64,000 bases of DNA. Origin: Roseobacter litoralis Och 149. GTDB lineage: Bacteria > Pseudomonadota > Alphaproteobacteria > Rhodobacterales > Rhodobacteraceae. Each line of letters opens with the position of its first letter. Position 1 is the stretch's first letter. The stretch covers positions 2,976,001 through 3,040,000 of the forward strand of contig NC_015730.1 of the NCBI RefSeq assembly GCF_000154785.2. Reading direction: 5' to 3'. The translations under genes were made by a program, and so were the position numbers. The notes under the pieces are model-generated. The model had not been told where the DNA came from and searched no databases. It saw nothing but the letters and a program-made list of their open reading frames with translations. Shown piece after piece: positions 18,296 through 27,142 of this stretch.

Positions 18296-19648
18296 TCAAC
18301 GGAAAGCATGCAATCGGCCATTTGACGACACGACATAAAGAACGCCGCCCGCAACCACCGGGCTGGTCGTCGCACCGCCCGCGATCTCAATGCTGTTCAC
18401 CAAGGCCCCGCCGGCCGGATCAAAGCTGCGCAGGAACCCATCATTAGAGGCCACATAGAGCCGTCCACCGGCCAATATGGGCCCATGGTGGGTATAAATT
18501 TCTGCACGTTTCCTTGGCCTGTCTTTTACAAAACGCGACAGGGGCACGCCCCAGATCCGGCTGCCGTCAGAGGCATCAAGGCGCAGCAATTCATTCAAAT
18601 CAGACAGGACGAAAATACTGTCGCCCGCAGCCACGATATTACCCGCAGCCCCCTCGTTGGCCGTCCACACCCGCGCACCGGCATCAAGCGTAAGTGCCAC
18701 AAGACGCCCTGACTGGTTGCCCACATAAACGCGGTTTCCTACGATCATCGGGGGCGCTGTTACATCGCCAATGTTCCCAAGTGCAGTGCCGAGCCGCTCG
18801 CCGCGCACGGACGCATCCCAACGCCGCAAACCGCCACGACGGAACACGGCCTGAACCTCGCCGGAGCCGAAGGCAAACACGGCGAGATCACCTGCCACGG
18901 CAGGGGCCGGTGCACCCAGCACATTGGTGACATCTGGCGAGGCCGTGAGTTGCCACAAAAGCCGCCCCTCATCCGCCGTCACAGCCCAGCCGCGATCATC
19001 ACCAGCGGTCAGATAGACGATACCGTCGAATACCGTGGGCGTCCCGGAGGCAGTTCCGTCGAGGCGCTGACGCCAAAGCTCGGCACCGGTTGCCGCATCA
19101 AGAGAGACCAAGTTGCCATATCCAAGCGACACGAAAACGCGCCCGCTGTCAAAGGCCAGACCACCGCCTGTTGCCTGTCCGCTGCGATCCCTTGCGGGGC
19201 GCACATCTGACTGCCAGACCGTTTGTCCGGAAGGAGATGTCGCCGTGACTAGCGCCTCGGCATCAAGGGTGTAAATCAGCCCACCGCCCACGACCGGCGT
19301 TGCGACAATTCTCTGTTTGCGCCCATCGCCGGCCCCGATATCCGCCGACCAGATCTCGGTGATCTGCGACGCCAATGCGGGATGCGCCGTACGGAATTCC
19401 GGGCTACCCATCGCCTGGGGCCAACTGGCATTTGATTGCACCGCCTGCAGAGAGATGGCACGCGCCTCATTCTGAATCGCGAGGGTCTCAGACGCATCCA
19501 CCCCGTTCAGCACTGAGTCGACGCTTTCGCGTTTGCCGGGCAATATGAAGTCATCCTCCGCACAGGCGGAGAGGAAAACCGTTGCAACGAGTAACACAGA
19601 CAAAGGTCGAAAAAGACGCTTTTGGGTTGCAAAAAACATAAACTTCAT
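18296..19648 (-). CDS. bamB: BamB-like outer-membrane assembly lipoprotein (PQQ-type beta-propeller)
   Basis: 450 residues. The lipoprotein signal peptide ends LSAC (lipobox, Cys29). It is followed by repeated beta-propeller blades of the PQQ type, such as SLDAATGAELWRQRL, LTASPDV and RSFDPAGGALV. BamB helps BamA insert outer-membrane proteins. Assignment as BamB rests on lipobox, propeller and the yfgM-bamB-der order; other PQQ-repeat lipoproteins are possible. The start at 19648 has GGGCGGA close before it; a second Met at codon 4 could be used. It lies 52 bases from der. Confidence 0.85.
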   Translation of the reverse strand: MKFMFFATQKRLFRPLSVLLVATVFLSACAEDDFILPGKRESVDSVLNGVDASETLAIQNEARAISLQAVQSNASWPQAMGSPEFRTAHPALASQITEIWSADIGAGDGRKQRIVATPVVGGGLIYTLDAEALVTATSPSGQTVWQSDVRPARDRSGQATGGGLAFDSGRVFVSLGYGNLVSLDAATGAELWRQRLDGTASGTPTVFDGIVYLTAGDDRGWAVTADEGRLLWQLTASPDVTNVLGAPAPAVAGDLAVFAFGSGEVQAVFRRGGLRRWDASVRGERLGTALGNIGDVTAPPMIVGNRVYVGNQSGRLVALTLDAGARVWTANEGAAGNIVAAGDSIFVLSDLNELLRLDASDGSRIWGVPLSRFVKDRPRKRAEIYTHHGPILAGGRLYVASNDGFLRSFDPAGGALVNSIEIAGGATTSPVVAGGVLYVVSSNGRLHAFR

Positions 19649-19710
19649 TCCGCCCCATTTACCCGCTGCAGTCTGCGCGCGGCTATCCCCAAGCTGCGCG
19701 CCATGCCGGT

Positions 19711-20388
19711 TCAGTTCCCCAAATCAGGAAGGTTATCCAGCTCGGGCGTCCCACCGAGCGCCACAATCACCTGTAAGGCGCGTTGTTGCAAGTCCGCGCT
19801 CACGCCCGCTGCCTGCAGTATGGACTGATACTGTGCGAGGGCGGCATCCGTGTTGCCAGCTGCGACCTCCATCAGCGCAATCTGTTCCTGTGCCAGAAAC
19901 GACAGCGGCGCACCGGGTACGGCCAGCGCTTCCAGTTGCTGGCGACGCTCTGACGGATCCATCGTGTCGGCCTGCAGGACAATCGATTTAAAGGCTGCAA
20001 TCTGACGGTAGATTTCAGGCACATCACCGTCTACGGCCACTTGCTCAAGCGCTTGCAAGGCTGTGTCGGTCTCACCGGCCTGCTGCGCCTCGGCGGCTGC
20101 CAGAAGGCGCACAACGGCTTTGGCCGTGGGTGTTTCGGCATTAATGGTGTCAAGGCCAGCCTGACGCGTCGCGGGTTCGCCCAACGACAAAGCGTTCAAA
20201 ATCTGATCGCCCAGACGTTCGGCCTCAGCACGCGTCTGCGCTTTTCGGTACTCGCTCCATGCAGCGCCACCAACGATCAAAACCACGACCAAGGCCGCAA
20301 CCCAGCCATAACGGCGCAGCATCAGGTAAAACTTGTCGCGACGGACCTCGTCGTTGACTTCATCGATGAAACTGTCTGTGTCGCTCAT
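19711..20388 (-). CDS. YfgM-like tetratricopeptide membrane protein
   Basis: 225 residues from the ATG at 20388 (MSDTDSFIDE). A cytoplasmic N terminus, one transmembrane helix (about 31-50) and a periplasmic Ala/Gln-rich helical repeat region follow. This is the layout of YfgM, which associates with the SecYEG translocon and the PpiD chaperone. The extension upstream to 20481 is ignored because GGGGC precedes this ATG. Its place just upstream of bamB-der is conserved. Divergent from the RND operon. Confidence 0.85.
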   Translation of the reverse strand: MSDTDSFIDEVNDEVRRDKFYLMLRRYGWVAALVVVLIVGGAAWSEYRKAQTRAEAERLGDQILNALSLGEPATRQAGLDTINAETPTAKAVVRLLAAAEAQQAGETDTALQALEQVAVDGDVPEIYRQIAAFKSIVLQADTMDPSERRQQLEALAVPGAPLSFLAQEQIALMEVAAGNTDAALAQYQSILQAAGVSADLQQRALQVIVALGGTPELDNLPDLGN

Positions 20389-20505
20389 ATTGCCCCGCCA
20401 AAGCTCGCTTGTCGCTCCTCTTACAGTGACCGGACGGGCAAGCCAAGACCCTGCACTTTCTATCCGCGCGCGCCATTGCACTCAGTCGGAAAAATCTTTA
20501 AACTG

Positions 20506-20517
20506 AACTGATCGGTT
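20506..20517. promoter_or_regulatory. Palindrome in the divergent yfgM/RND promoter region
   Basis: AACTGATCGGTT is a near-perfect palindrome (AAC-yGATCr-GTT) inside the 214-base divergent gap, 86 bases before the efflux adaptor. Sites of this shape are often bound by TetR/AcrR-type repressors of RND pumps. No such regulator is next door, so the reading is speculative. Confidence 0.3.
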
Positions 20518-20602
20518 TAGCGCAAAAACCAGTTTTCAAACGTCACAGAATACACCCGATGCGGCGCATTGACGGCTGGAAGTTCATAACGAGGCAGTTT
20601 TC

Positions 20603-21841
20603 ATGCGTATTTTTTCCATCATTGCAGCGATTGCAGTGGCGGCAGCTTTGTATTTTGCCATCGTTGATCGCGGTGCTTTGCTTGCTTTGTTCGGGCAGGA
20701 TGCGTCAGCGGAAGACACGGACGATTCGCAAGACACGGGTGCTGAGGAAAACGCGGCGGCCAGTGATCTGGTCAGGGTGGTCGTGCAAAAATCCATAGCG
20801 CAGGAAATCGACACAGCCGTTTCACTGCGCGGAGAAACCCGCGCTGCTCGCGTTGTGGACGTCAAATCAGAAACATCCGCCACCGTCGTTTCGGAGCCTC
20901 TGCGCAAAGGTGAAAATGTGGATGAGGGGCAGCTTTTGTGTCGGCTCGACGAATCCACCCGTGGGACGGCTTTGGCACAGGCTAATGCGCAACTGAACGA
21001 GGCCCGCGCCCGTGCGCCTGAAGCCAAGGCACGCCTCGATCAGGCGATTGCCCAACTGGCCGAGGCGCGCATCAATGAAAATGCTTCGACCAAGCTCAGC
21101 GCAGGCGGGTTTGCCTCAACAACGCGCGTGGCAAATGCGGAGGCCAATGTCGCAACCGCTTTGGCGTCGGTTGAATCTGCACGTGCCGGTGTGCAAGCGG
21201 CACAGGCCGGAATCGAAGGCGCGCAAGCCGGTGTTGCAACGGCCGAAAAAGAATTGGAACGCCTCATGATCCGCGCGCCCTTCTCGGGTATTTTGGAAAG
21301 CGATACCGCAGAACTCGGCACCCTTTTGCAAGCCGGTGATCTGTGCGCGACGGTGATACAGCTTAATCCCGTCAAGCTGGTGGCTTTCGTGCCGGAAACC
21401 GAGGTGGCGCGGGTCAAGGTCGGCGCGTCAGCCCGCGCGACGCTCGCCACCGGTCAAGACAACATCACCGGTCAGGTGACATTTCTGTCGCGCGCCGCAG
21501 ATGAGACAACGCGCACCTTCCTCGTTGAGATCGAGGTTGCGAACACCGGCATGAACATCTCTGATGGTCAGACCGCAGAGATTATGGTCGCGGGCGAAGG
21601 TGCAACGGCCCACCTGCTGCCACAATCCGCCCTGACATTGAACGATGACGGCGTGCTGGGCATTCGCAGCATCGACGAAAACGCCATCGTCGAATTTCAT
21701 GCCGTGCAACTGCTGCGCGATACTGCGCAAGGCGTCTGGCTGACCGGGTTGGCGGACAGCGTTGATGTAATCGTTCTGGGTCAGGAATATGTGATTGCGG
21801 GCGTGCGCGTTGCCCCCACCTACCGGGATCTTGTGCAATGA
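20603..21841 (+). CDS. RND efflux periplasmic adaptor subunit (membrane fusion protein)
   Basis: 412 residues: an N-terminal membrane anchor (1-22), an acidic linker (33-50), the lipoyl/barrel-sandwich half starting VVDVKSETSATV, and a long alpha-helical hairpin of Ala/Glu/Arg heptads (about 110-215). The second lipoyl half follows (LERLMIRAPFSG), then a beta-barrel. It links the inner-membrane RND pump to an outer-membrane channel. No lipobox. It overlaps the pump gene by four bases. No outer-membrane factor is in this operon; the TolC at 58-60 kb could serve. Confidence 0.93.
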   Translation: MRIFSIIAAIAVAAALYFAIVDRGALLALFGQDASAEDTDDSQDTGAEENAAASDLVRVVVQKSIAQEIDTAVSLRGETRAARVVDVKSETSATVVSEPLRKGENVDEGQLLCRLDESTRGTALAQANAQLNEARARAPEAKARLDQAIAQLAEARINENASTKLSAGGFASTTRVANAEANVATALASVESARAGVQAAQAGIEGAQAGVATAEKELERLMIRAPFSGILESDTAELGTLLQAGDLCATVIQLNPVKLVAFVPETEVARVKVGASARATLATGQDNITGQVTFLSRAADETTRTFLVEIEVANTGMNISDGQTAEIMVAGEGATAHLLPQSALTLNDDGVLGIRSIDENAIVEFHAVQLLRDTAQGVWLTGLADSVDVIVLGQEYVIAGVRVAPTYRDLVQ

Positions 21842-24800
21842 CCGGCATCGTCGACTGGGCCGCAGGACGCGCACGCATGATCGTGGCGTTTATCCTGCTG
21901 AGCATTGTTGTCGGCGCCTACTCCTACACCACGCTGCCGAAAGAAGGTGAGCCGGACATCGAGATACCGGCGCTCTTCGTCTCGGTGCCCTTTCCCGGCA
22001 TCTCCGCCGCAGACAGCGAAACCTTGCTGGTCAAGCCGATGGAGACGGAGCTTGCCGACCTTGACGGGCTGAAGGACATGAGCGGCACCGCCGCCGAAAA
22101 CTACGCGGGCGTAGCGCTTGAGTTCGAATTTGGCTGGGACAAGACGAAAATCCTCGCCGATGTGCGCGACGCCATGGGCAAGGCCGAGGCGAAATTCCCC
22201 GATGGGGCAGAGCAATATTCGATCAATGAGATCAACTTTTCCGAATTTCCGATCATCATCGTGAACCTGTCGGGCCCCGTGCCGGAACGCACAATGGTGC
22301 GCATTGCCAAGGACTTGCAGGACGATATTGAAACGCTGGATGCGGTGCTGGAGGCAGGTATCGCCGGGTCGCGCGATGAGATGCTGGAGGTGCTGATCGA
22401 CCCGCTGCGTCTTGAGGCCTACAACGTCACCGCCAGTGAGCTGATCTCGACCGTACAGAACAACAACCAGCTGATTGCCGCCGGTGAGGTGGATTCGGCC
22501 CAAGGCACATTCGCCGTCAAAATCCCCTCGTCGTTCGATGAACCACGCGATGTCTACAACCTGCCGGTCAAGACCAATGGCGACCGCGTCGTGACGCTGG
22601 GCGATCTCGCACAGATCAACCTCACCTTCGAAGACCGCTCAGGGACCGCGCGCTTTGACGGGGAAACCACGGTCGCCTTGCAGGTGGTCAAACGCAAAGG
22701 CTTCAACCTGATCGACACCGCCGCACTGGTCAAAGATCTCGTGGCCGAGAAAAGCGAACGCTGGCCGGAGGGGCTGCGCTCGGCGGTGCATGTGGGTACG
22801 TCAAACGACCAGTCGCGCATCGTGGACAGCATGGTGCAGCAGCTTCAGGGCTCCGTGTTTACGGCGATTGCGCTGGTGATGATCGTCTCTCTGGCGGCCC
22901 TTGGCATACGCGCCTCCCTGCTGGTGGGTTTTGCGATCCCCACGTCTTTCCTGTTGTGTTTCGCCTTTCTCGCCGTGATGGGCATCTCCATCTCGAACAT
23001 CGTGATGTTCGGACTGATCCTTGCGGTGGGGATGCTGGTGGATGGCGCCATCGTGGTCGTTGAATATGCCGACAAGCGCCAGCAAGAAGGCGTGGGGCCC
23101 ATGCAGGCCTATGTGGAGGCGGCCAAACGGATGTTCTGGCCCATCGTGTCCTCCACCGCCACAACGCTCTGTGCCTTTTTGCCGATGCTCTTCTGGCCCG
23201 GCGTGCCGGGCGAATTCATGGGGATGCTGCCCGTCACACTGATCTTTGTGCTTTCGGCCTCGCTGGTCGTGGCACTGATCTATCTGCCGGTCATGGGCGG
23301 CGTTACGGGTCGGCTTGAACGCTGGATTTCGCAGTACATGCAAGAGGTTGCGGGCCTTGTGTGGTATTTGCATCTCGCACTTTTCCCGATTGCCGCCCTC
23401 ATGCTGACGACGTTGGCCGGGCTGTCGCCGGTGTTTGACGGTATCAGCGCACGGTTTGCGGCGATGGAAGGGCTGAACCTGCTCGGCTCCGTGATCCCGA
23501 CCTTCTTTGTGGTCTTCTTGTTGCTTGTGGCGGCAGCGGCCTGTGTGGCCATTGCCATCGGCGGTTTTCTGGTGCTGCTGGTCTCAACCTTCGCGCTGTT
23601 GACGCGCATGGGACGCGCGGGCCGCTGGCTGGCGGCGCGGCTCTTCAGCGCCGAGCCTAAGCAGATCACCGCAGGCTATCGCCGCTCCGGCTTTGGCCAT
23701 GTGATGGCGGCAATCGTCGGGAACCCGGCCATGCCGCTGGTGATGGCGGGGGCGGTTTTCGTCTTTGTCGGCACGGTTCTGATCTACTTCACAAACAACA
23801 ACAACGGCGTTGAATTCTTTGTGGAATCCGAACCCGAACAGGGCATTGTCTATGTGCTGGCGCGCGGCAACCTGTCGCTTGAGGAAAAAGACGTGCTGGT
23901 CAAAGACGCCGAAACCATTGTGCTGGCCCATCCCGGCGTCATGAACGCGTTTTCTTTCGCAGGCGAAGGCGGGTTGAACACGGATACCTCCGGTGCCGCC
24001 TCCCCGAACGACATGATCGGGCAGGTTCAGTTTGAGACGATCCCCTGGGGTGATCGCGCAGACCGGCCAGAACTTGACGGCAATATCGTGATTGCCGAAC
24101 TCAGCGAGCAATTAGCGCAACTGCCCGGCATCAAAACCGAAATCCTCGAAGTGGCGCAAGGCCCCGCATCGGGCAAACCCGTCCATCTGCGCCTCAAGGC
24201 AGACAGCTTTGACACCCTGACAGAGGCCACGAAAGTCGCGCGCACACAGTTCGACGCCACCCCCGGCCTGACCCTGATCGAAGACACGCTCCCCCTGCCC
24301 GGCATCGATTGGCAAATCGACGTAGATGTGGAAAAAGCGGGCCGCTACGGCGCTGACGTGCAGATCGTGGGCGCGATGGTGCAGCTTGTGACACGGGGTC
24401 TGCTGCTTGACACCATGCGCATCGACAGTTCGGACGAAGAAATCGACATCCGCGTCCGCCTCCCGGCTGAGGATCGCTTCCTGTCCACCCTCGACACGCT
24501 CAAAGTGCGCACCACCGATGGGCTGGTCCCGCTCAGCAACTTCATCACCCGCACGCCGGTGCCAAAACTGGCCGAAATCAACCGGATCGCTCAAAAGCGG
24601 TACTTTGATGTGAAGGCGGATGTGGCACCGGGGCTGGTCAAGGTGGTGGGCGATCCCGATGGCACAGGCGGCGAGCTTACCCTCGCCATGCTGCGTCCAG
24701 CCGGCGCTGTGGCGGATGTCACCGGACCGGACGGCACAGGCTACAGTTGGACATTTCGGGCTGATATCGAGAGCGACGCGCTGCAGTCCGGGTTGGACGA

Positions 24801-25635
24801 GGGGCGCTTCAGGCTGGTGCCCGTGAATGCAAACGAACGTATCGCGGTTCTGACGGCGTGGCTTGACACCAATCCCCTGCCTGATGGTGTTGAATGGGAA
24901 TGGACCGGCGATCAGGAAGAACAGGCCGAAAGTGCGGCGTTCCTGCAAACCGCCTTTTCCGCCGCGCTCGGTTTGATGTTCATCATCCTGCTGGCCCAGT
25001 TCAACAGCTTTTACAACGCCGTCCTCGTGCTTGTGGCCGTGGTTTTGTCGACCACGGGCGTGTTGATCGGGATGCTGGTGATGGATCAGACGTTCTCCAT
25101 CATCATGACCGGAACGGGGATCGTGGCACTGGCAGGCATTGTGGTGAACAACAACATCATCCTGATCGACACCTATCAGGAATACAGCCAGTACATGCCC
25201 CGGATCGAGGCGATCATTCGCACCGCCCAAGCCCGCATTCGCCCCGTATTGCTGACCACGATCACCACCATGGCAGGTCTTGCGCCGATGATGCTCGGGC
25301 TCAGCCTGAACTTTGCCGATGGTGGGTACACGGTTAACAGCCCGACAGCGCTGTGGTGGAAGCAACTCGCCACGGCGGTGGTCTTTGGCCTCGGCATTGC
25401 GACGGTGCTGACGCTGGTGGTGACACCGTCGATGCTGGCCATCCGCGTCTGGGCCACGACCTATGTGCGCTGGGTCGCCACGTTGCTGGCCAAGCTGTCA
25501 CTGGGGCGCGCCTCACGGGCGGCACGCGACTGGGCACTGGAACGCGATGCCAACCGCGTCTCAAACACCGAGCTGATCTGGGATGACACGCCTGCCCTCC
25601 GCCCCTCGGACACAACGCTGAAAGCCGCCGAATGA
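21838..25635 (+). CDS. RND efflux transporter permease, enlarged form
   Basis: 1265 residues, against about 1020-1050 for typical HAE1-type RND pumps. Two RND halves are recognisable: periplasmic loops and transmembrane bundles with the proton-relay motif GMLVDGAIVVVEYAD near 398-412. The extra length is a hydrophobic block of about 120 residues between the two halves (residues 491-613), with about three added helices such as FFVVFLLLVAAAACVAIAI. Substrate unknown. It follows the adaptor with a 4-base overlap and precedes a DUF302 gene by 76 bases. Confidence 0.93.
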   Translation: MTGIVDWAAGRARMIVAFILLSIVVGAYSYTTLPKEGEPDIEIPALFVSVPFPGISAADSETLLVKPMETELADLDGLKDMSGTAAENYAGVALEFEFGWDKTKILADVRDAMGKAEAKFPDGAEQYSINEINFSEFPIIIVNLSGPVPERTMVRIAKDLQDDIETLDAVLEAGIAGSRDEMLEVLIDPLRLEAYNVTASELISTVQNNNQLIAAGEVDSAQGTFAVKIPSSFDEPRDVYNLPVKTNGDRVVTLGDLAQINLTFEDRSGTARFDGETTVALQVVKRKGFNLIDTAALVKDLVAEKSERWPEGLRSAVHVGTSNDQSRIVDSMVQQLQGSVFTAIALVMIVSLAALGIRASLLVGFAIPTSFLLCFAFLAVMGISISNIVMFGLILAVGMLVDGAIVVVEYADKRQQEGVGPMQAYVEAAKRMFWPIVSSTATTLCAFLPMLFWPGVPGEFMGMLPVTLIFVLSASLVVALIYLPVMGGVTGRLERWISQYMQEVAGLVWYLHLALFPIAALMLTTLAGLSPVFDGISARFAAMEGLNLLGSVIPTFFVVFLLLVAAAACVAIAIGGFLVLLVSTFALLTRMGRAGRWLAARLFSAEPKQITAGYRRSGFGHVMAAIVGNPAMPLVMAGAVFVFVGTVLIYFTNNNNGVEFFVESEPEQGIVYVLARGNLSLEEKDVLVKDAETIVLAHPGVMNAFSFAGEGGLNTDTSGAASPNDMIGQVQFETIPWGDRADRPELDGNIVIAELSEQLAQLPGIKTEILEVAQGPASGKPVHLRLKADSFDTLTEATKVARTQFDATPGLTLIEDTLPLPGIDWQIDVDVEKAGRYGADVQIVGAMVQLVTRGLLLDTMRIDSSDEEIDIRVRLPAEDRFLSTLDTLKVRTTDGLVPLSNFITRTPVPKLAEINRIAQKRYFDVKADVAPGLVKVVGDPDGTGGELTLAMLRPAGAVADVTGPDGTGYSWTFRADIESDALQSGLDEGRFRLVPVNANERIAVLTAWLDTNPLPDGVEWEWTGDQEEQAESAAFLQTAFSAALGLMFIILLAQFNSFYNAVLVLVAVVLSTTGVLIGMLVMDQTFSIIMTGTGIVALAGIVVNNNIILIDTYQEYSQYMPRIEAIIRTAQARIRPVLLTTITTMAGLAPMMLGLSLNFADGGYTVNSPTALWWKQLATAVVFGLGIATVLTLVVTPSMLAIRVWATTYVRWVATLLAKLSLGRASRAARDWALERDANRVSNTELIWDDTPALRPSDTTLKAAE

Positions 25636-25711
25636 GGCACCTCACAGCACTGTGACGGACATCTTGCCAGCGCCGTGCTAGCTTGCGCGCGAATATCAAA
25701 GGAGAATACCA

Positions 25712-26167
25712 ATGCCGAACACTGCCGCCATCGCCGGACTGATCACGATCGTCAGCGCAACCAGCGCTTTTGCGTCCGATCTGATCGAAAAGACCAGCCC
25801 CCATGCCGTGGGTTTCACAATGGACCGCCTTGAGGCGGCTGTCACCGGGGCCGGGGCGACGGTTTTCGCGCGCGTGGACCACGCTGCCGGTGCTGCATCC
25901 GTCGATCTGGAGCTTGCGCCCTCGCAACTGCTGATCTTTGGCAACCCCAAACTGGGCACGCCCGCAATGCAGGGCGGTGCGACGGCTGGGCTTGATCTGC
26001 CCCTGCGGGTTCTGGCCTATGAGGATGACGCAGGTGTCGTGCATGTGGTCTATCACGATCCGGCCACCCTCGCCGCGACACACGGCCTGCCTGCGGATGC
26101 GAAATACATCCAGATGATGACCGGCGCGCTGGACAAGCTGACGTCAAAGGCCATCGCCGCTGAATAG
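25712..26167 (+). CDS. DUF302 domain protein, exported
   Basis: 151 residues with a signal peptide of about 21 residues (ending AFAS). The DUF302 core runs through VFARVDHAAGA, LLIFGNPKLGTPAM and LDLPLRVLAYED. DUF302 proteins are small, probably dimeric, of unknown activity, and some are linked to copper or oxidative stress. AAAGGAG precedes the ATG. It lies 76 bases after the RND pump and may be its last operon member. Confidence 0.85.
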   Translation: MPNTAAIAGLITIVSATSAFASDLIEKTSPHAVGFTMDRLEAAVTGAGATVFARVDHAAGAASVDLELAPSQLLIFGNPKLGTPAMQGGATAGLDLPLRVLAYEDDAGVVHVVYHDPATLAATHGLPADAKYIQMMTGALDKLTSKAIAAE

Positions 26168-26189
26168 AAAAACGCATGGTTTTCAGCCT

Positions 26190-26206
26190 GCAGCCTTCAA
26201 GGCTGC
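26190..26206. terminator. Short hairpin between DUF302 and LysE genes
   Basis: GCAGCCTT (26190-26197) and AAGGCTGC (26199-26206) form a compact stem in the convergent gap, overlapping the stop of the LysE gene. No T run is present, so terminator function is uncertain. Confidence 0.35.
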
Positions 26207-26826
26207 GGGTTCAAATCGCGGGTCGCAAGCAGGCTCGCCGCTGCGATCATCAGACCCCCACAAAGCCTGTTCACCCGTTGAAAAGACACGCGCTTGAGCC
26301 TGCGCATCGCACGTGCGCCCGCCCAGCCCCAAAGAAGTAAAATCGAGCCATCGACAATGATATAGGTCGCGCCCAGTATGAAAAGCTGCGGCAGGACCGG
26401 CATCGTGGGATCGATGAATTGCGGGAACAAGGCCCCGAAAAACACCACCGCAAACGGATTGGCCATGGAGGTGAAGAACCCTTGCCGAAACAGTCGGAAA
26501 GACTGGCCCGTGGTATTGGCCTCGACCTCAGGCACTTGCGCCTTGGACAGGATCAACTGCACACCGATCCAAGCAAGATAGGCCACCCCGGCCCATTTGA
26601 TCCACGTAAAAGCACTTGCCGATGTCGCGATAATCGCCGCCAGCCCAAAGGCGGCAGCGGTCATTTGCAGGCAATTGGCCGTCAAATCGCCCGCAATCGT
26701 GAACAGGCTGCGCCTTACACCATAGCGGATGCTGTTTGAAATGATCAAAAGCTGGCTCGTATCGGGCGGCGTCGCAAAGAAAATGGCCACCGCGGTGAGA
26801 TAGAGAAGATAGGTCTCGATTGCCAC
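26197..26826 (-). CDS. LysE/RhtB family amino-acid exporter
   Basis: 209 residues with about six transmembrane helices. The family's N-terminal motif appears as FFATPPDTSQLLIIS (usually ATPGP), followed by a helix with AGDLTANCLQM. The PNPF-type motif appears as SMANPFAVVFFGALFPQF. The start is GTG at 26826 with AGGAGA upstream. RhtB-type proteins export amino acids or derivatives such as homoserine lactones; the substrate is not readable. Transcribed alone, convergent with DUF302. Confidence 0.92.
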   Translation of the reverse strand: MAIETYLLYLTAVAIFFATPPDTSQLLIISNSIRYGVRRSLFTIAGDLTANCLQMTAAAFGLAAIIATSASAFTWIKWAGVAYLAWIGVQLILSKAQVPEVEANTTGQSFRLFRQGFFTSMANPFAVVFFGALFPQFIDPTMPVLPQLFILGATYIIVDGSILLLWGWAGARAMRRLKRVSFQRVNRLCGGLMIAAASLLATRDLNPQP

Positions 26827-26953
26827 GCGCTGTCTCCTCGATGTCGGTTGCCCAGCTTAGGCCCGTTGGCCGCAATTGGTCAAACACAGTCTGCGCGCAT
26901 GATTTGGCAAACCCGTCGTTGCCTAAAGCAGATGCAGGCGGTAGATGTAAGAA

Positions 26954-27136
26954 ATGAAAACTGTTCCAAAGAAAACCACCGATGACGCGCTCATTCAGGA
27001 ATTTCTGAACAAGGGCGGAAAAATCAGTGTCGGCAAAACCAAACCGCCGCCCAGCGAGTTGGGGCTAAGCAAAAATGTATGGAACCAGAAGCTGACCCGC
27101 GAAGAAAAAGCCGCGCGCGACAAAAAGCCTGAGTAA
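26954..27136 (+). CDS. Small basic protein, unknown
   Basis: 60 residues, Lys-rich, with no membrane segment. The pattern EFLNKGGKISVGKTK and the C-terminal tail rich in KLTREEKAARD fit the small conserved cytosolic proteins found in Rhodobacteraceae. The ribosome-binding site is weak (GATGTAAGAA). It converges on the ABC exporter gene seven bases later. A basic, mostly unstructured protein that could bind nucleic acid is one possibility, but nothing supports it directly. Confidence 0.55.
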   Translation: MKTVPKKTTDDALIQEFLNKGGKISVGKTKPPPSELGLSKNVWNQKLTREEKAARDKKPE

Positions 27137-27142
27137 CCGCGT

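Noticed and set aside
16951..18447. 498-codon open frame opposite der
   Set aside because: It is antisense to the clearly real der gene, has no ribosome-binding site and no recognisable motif. High G+C genomes often give such frames.
24112..25365. 417-codon open frame opposite the RND pump
   Set aside because: Antisense shadow with no motif; the pump on the plus strand is unmistakable.
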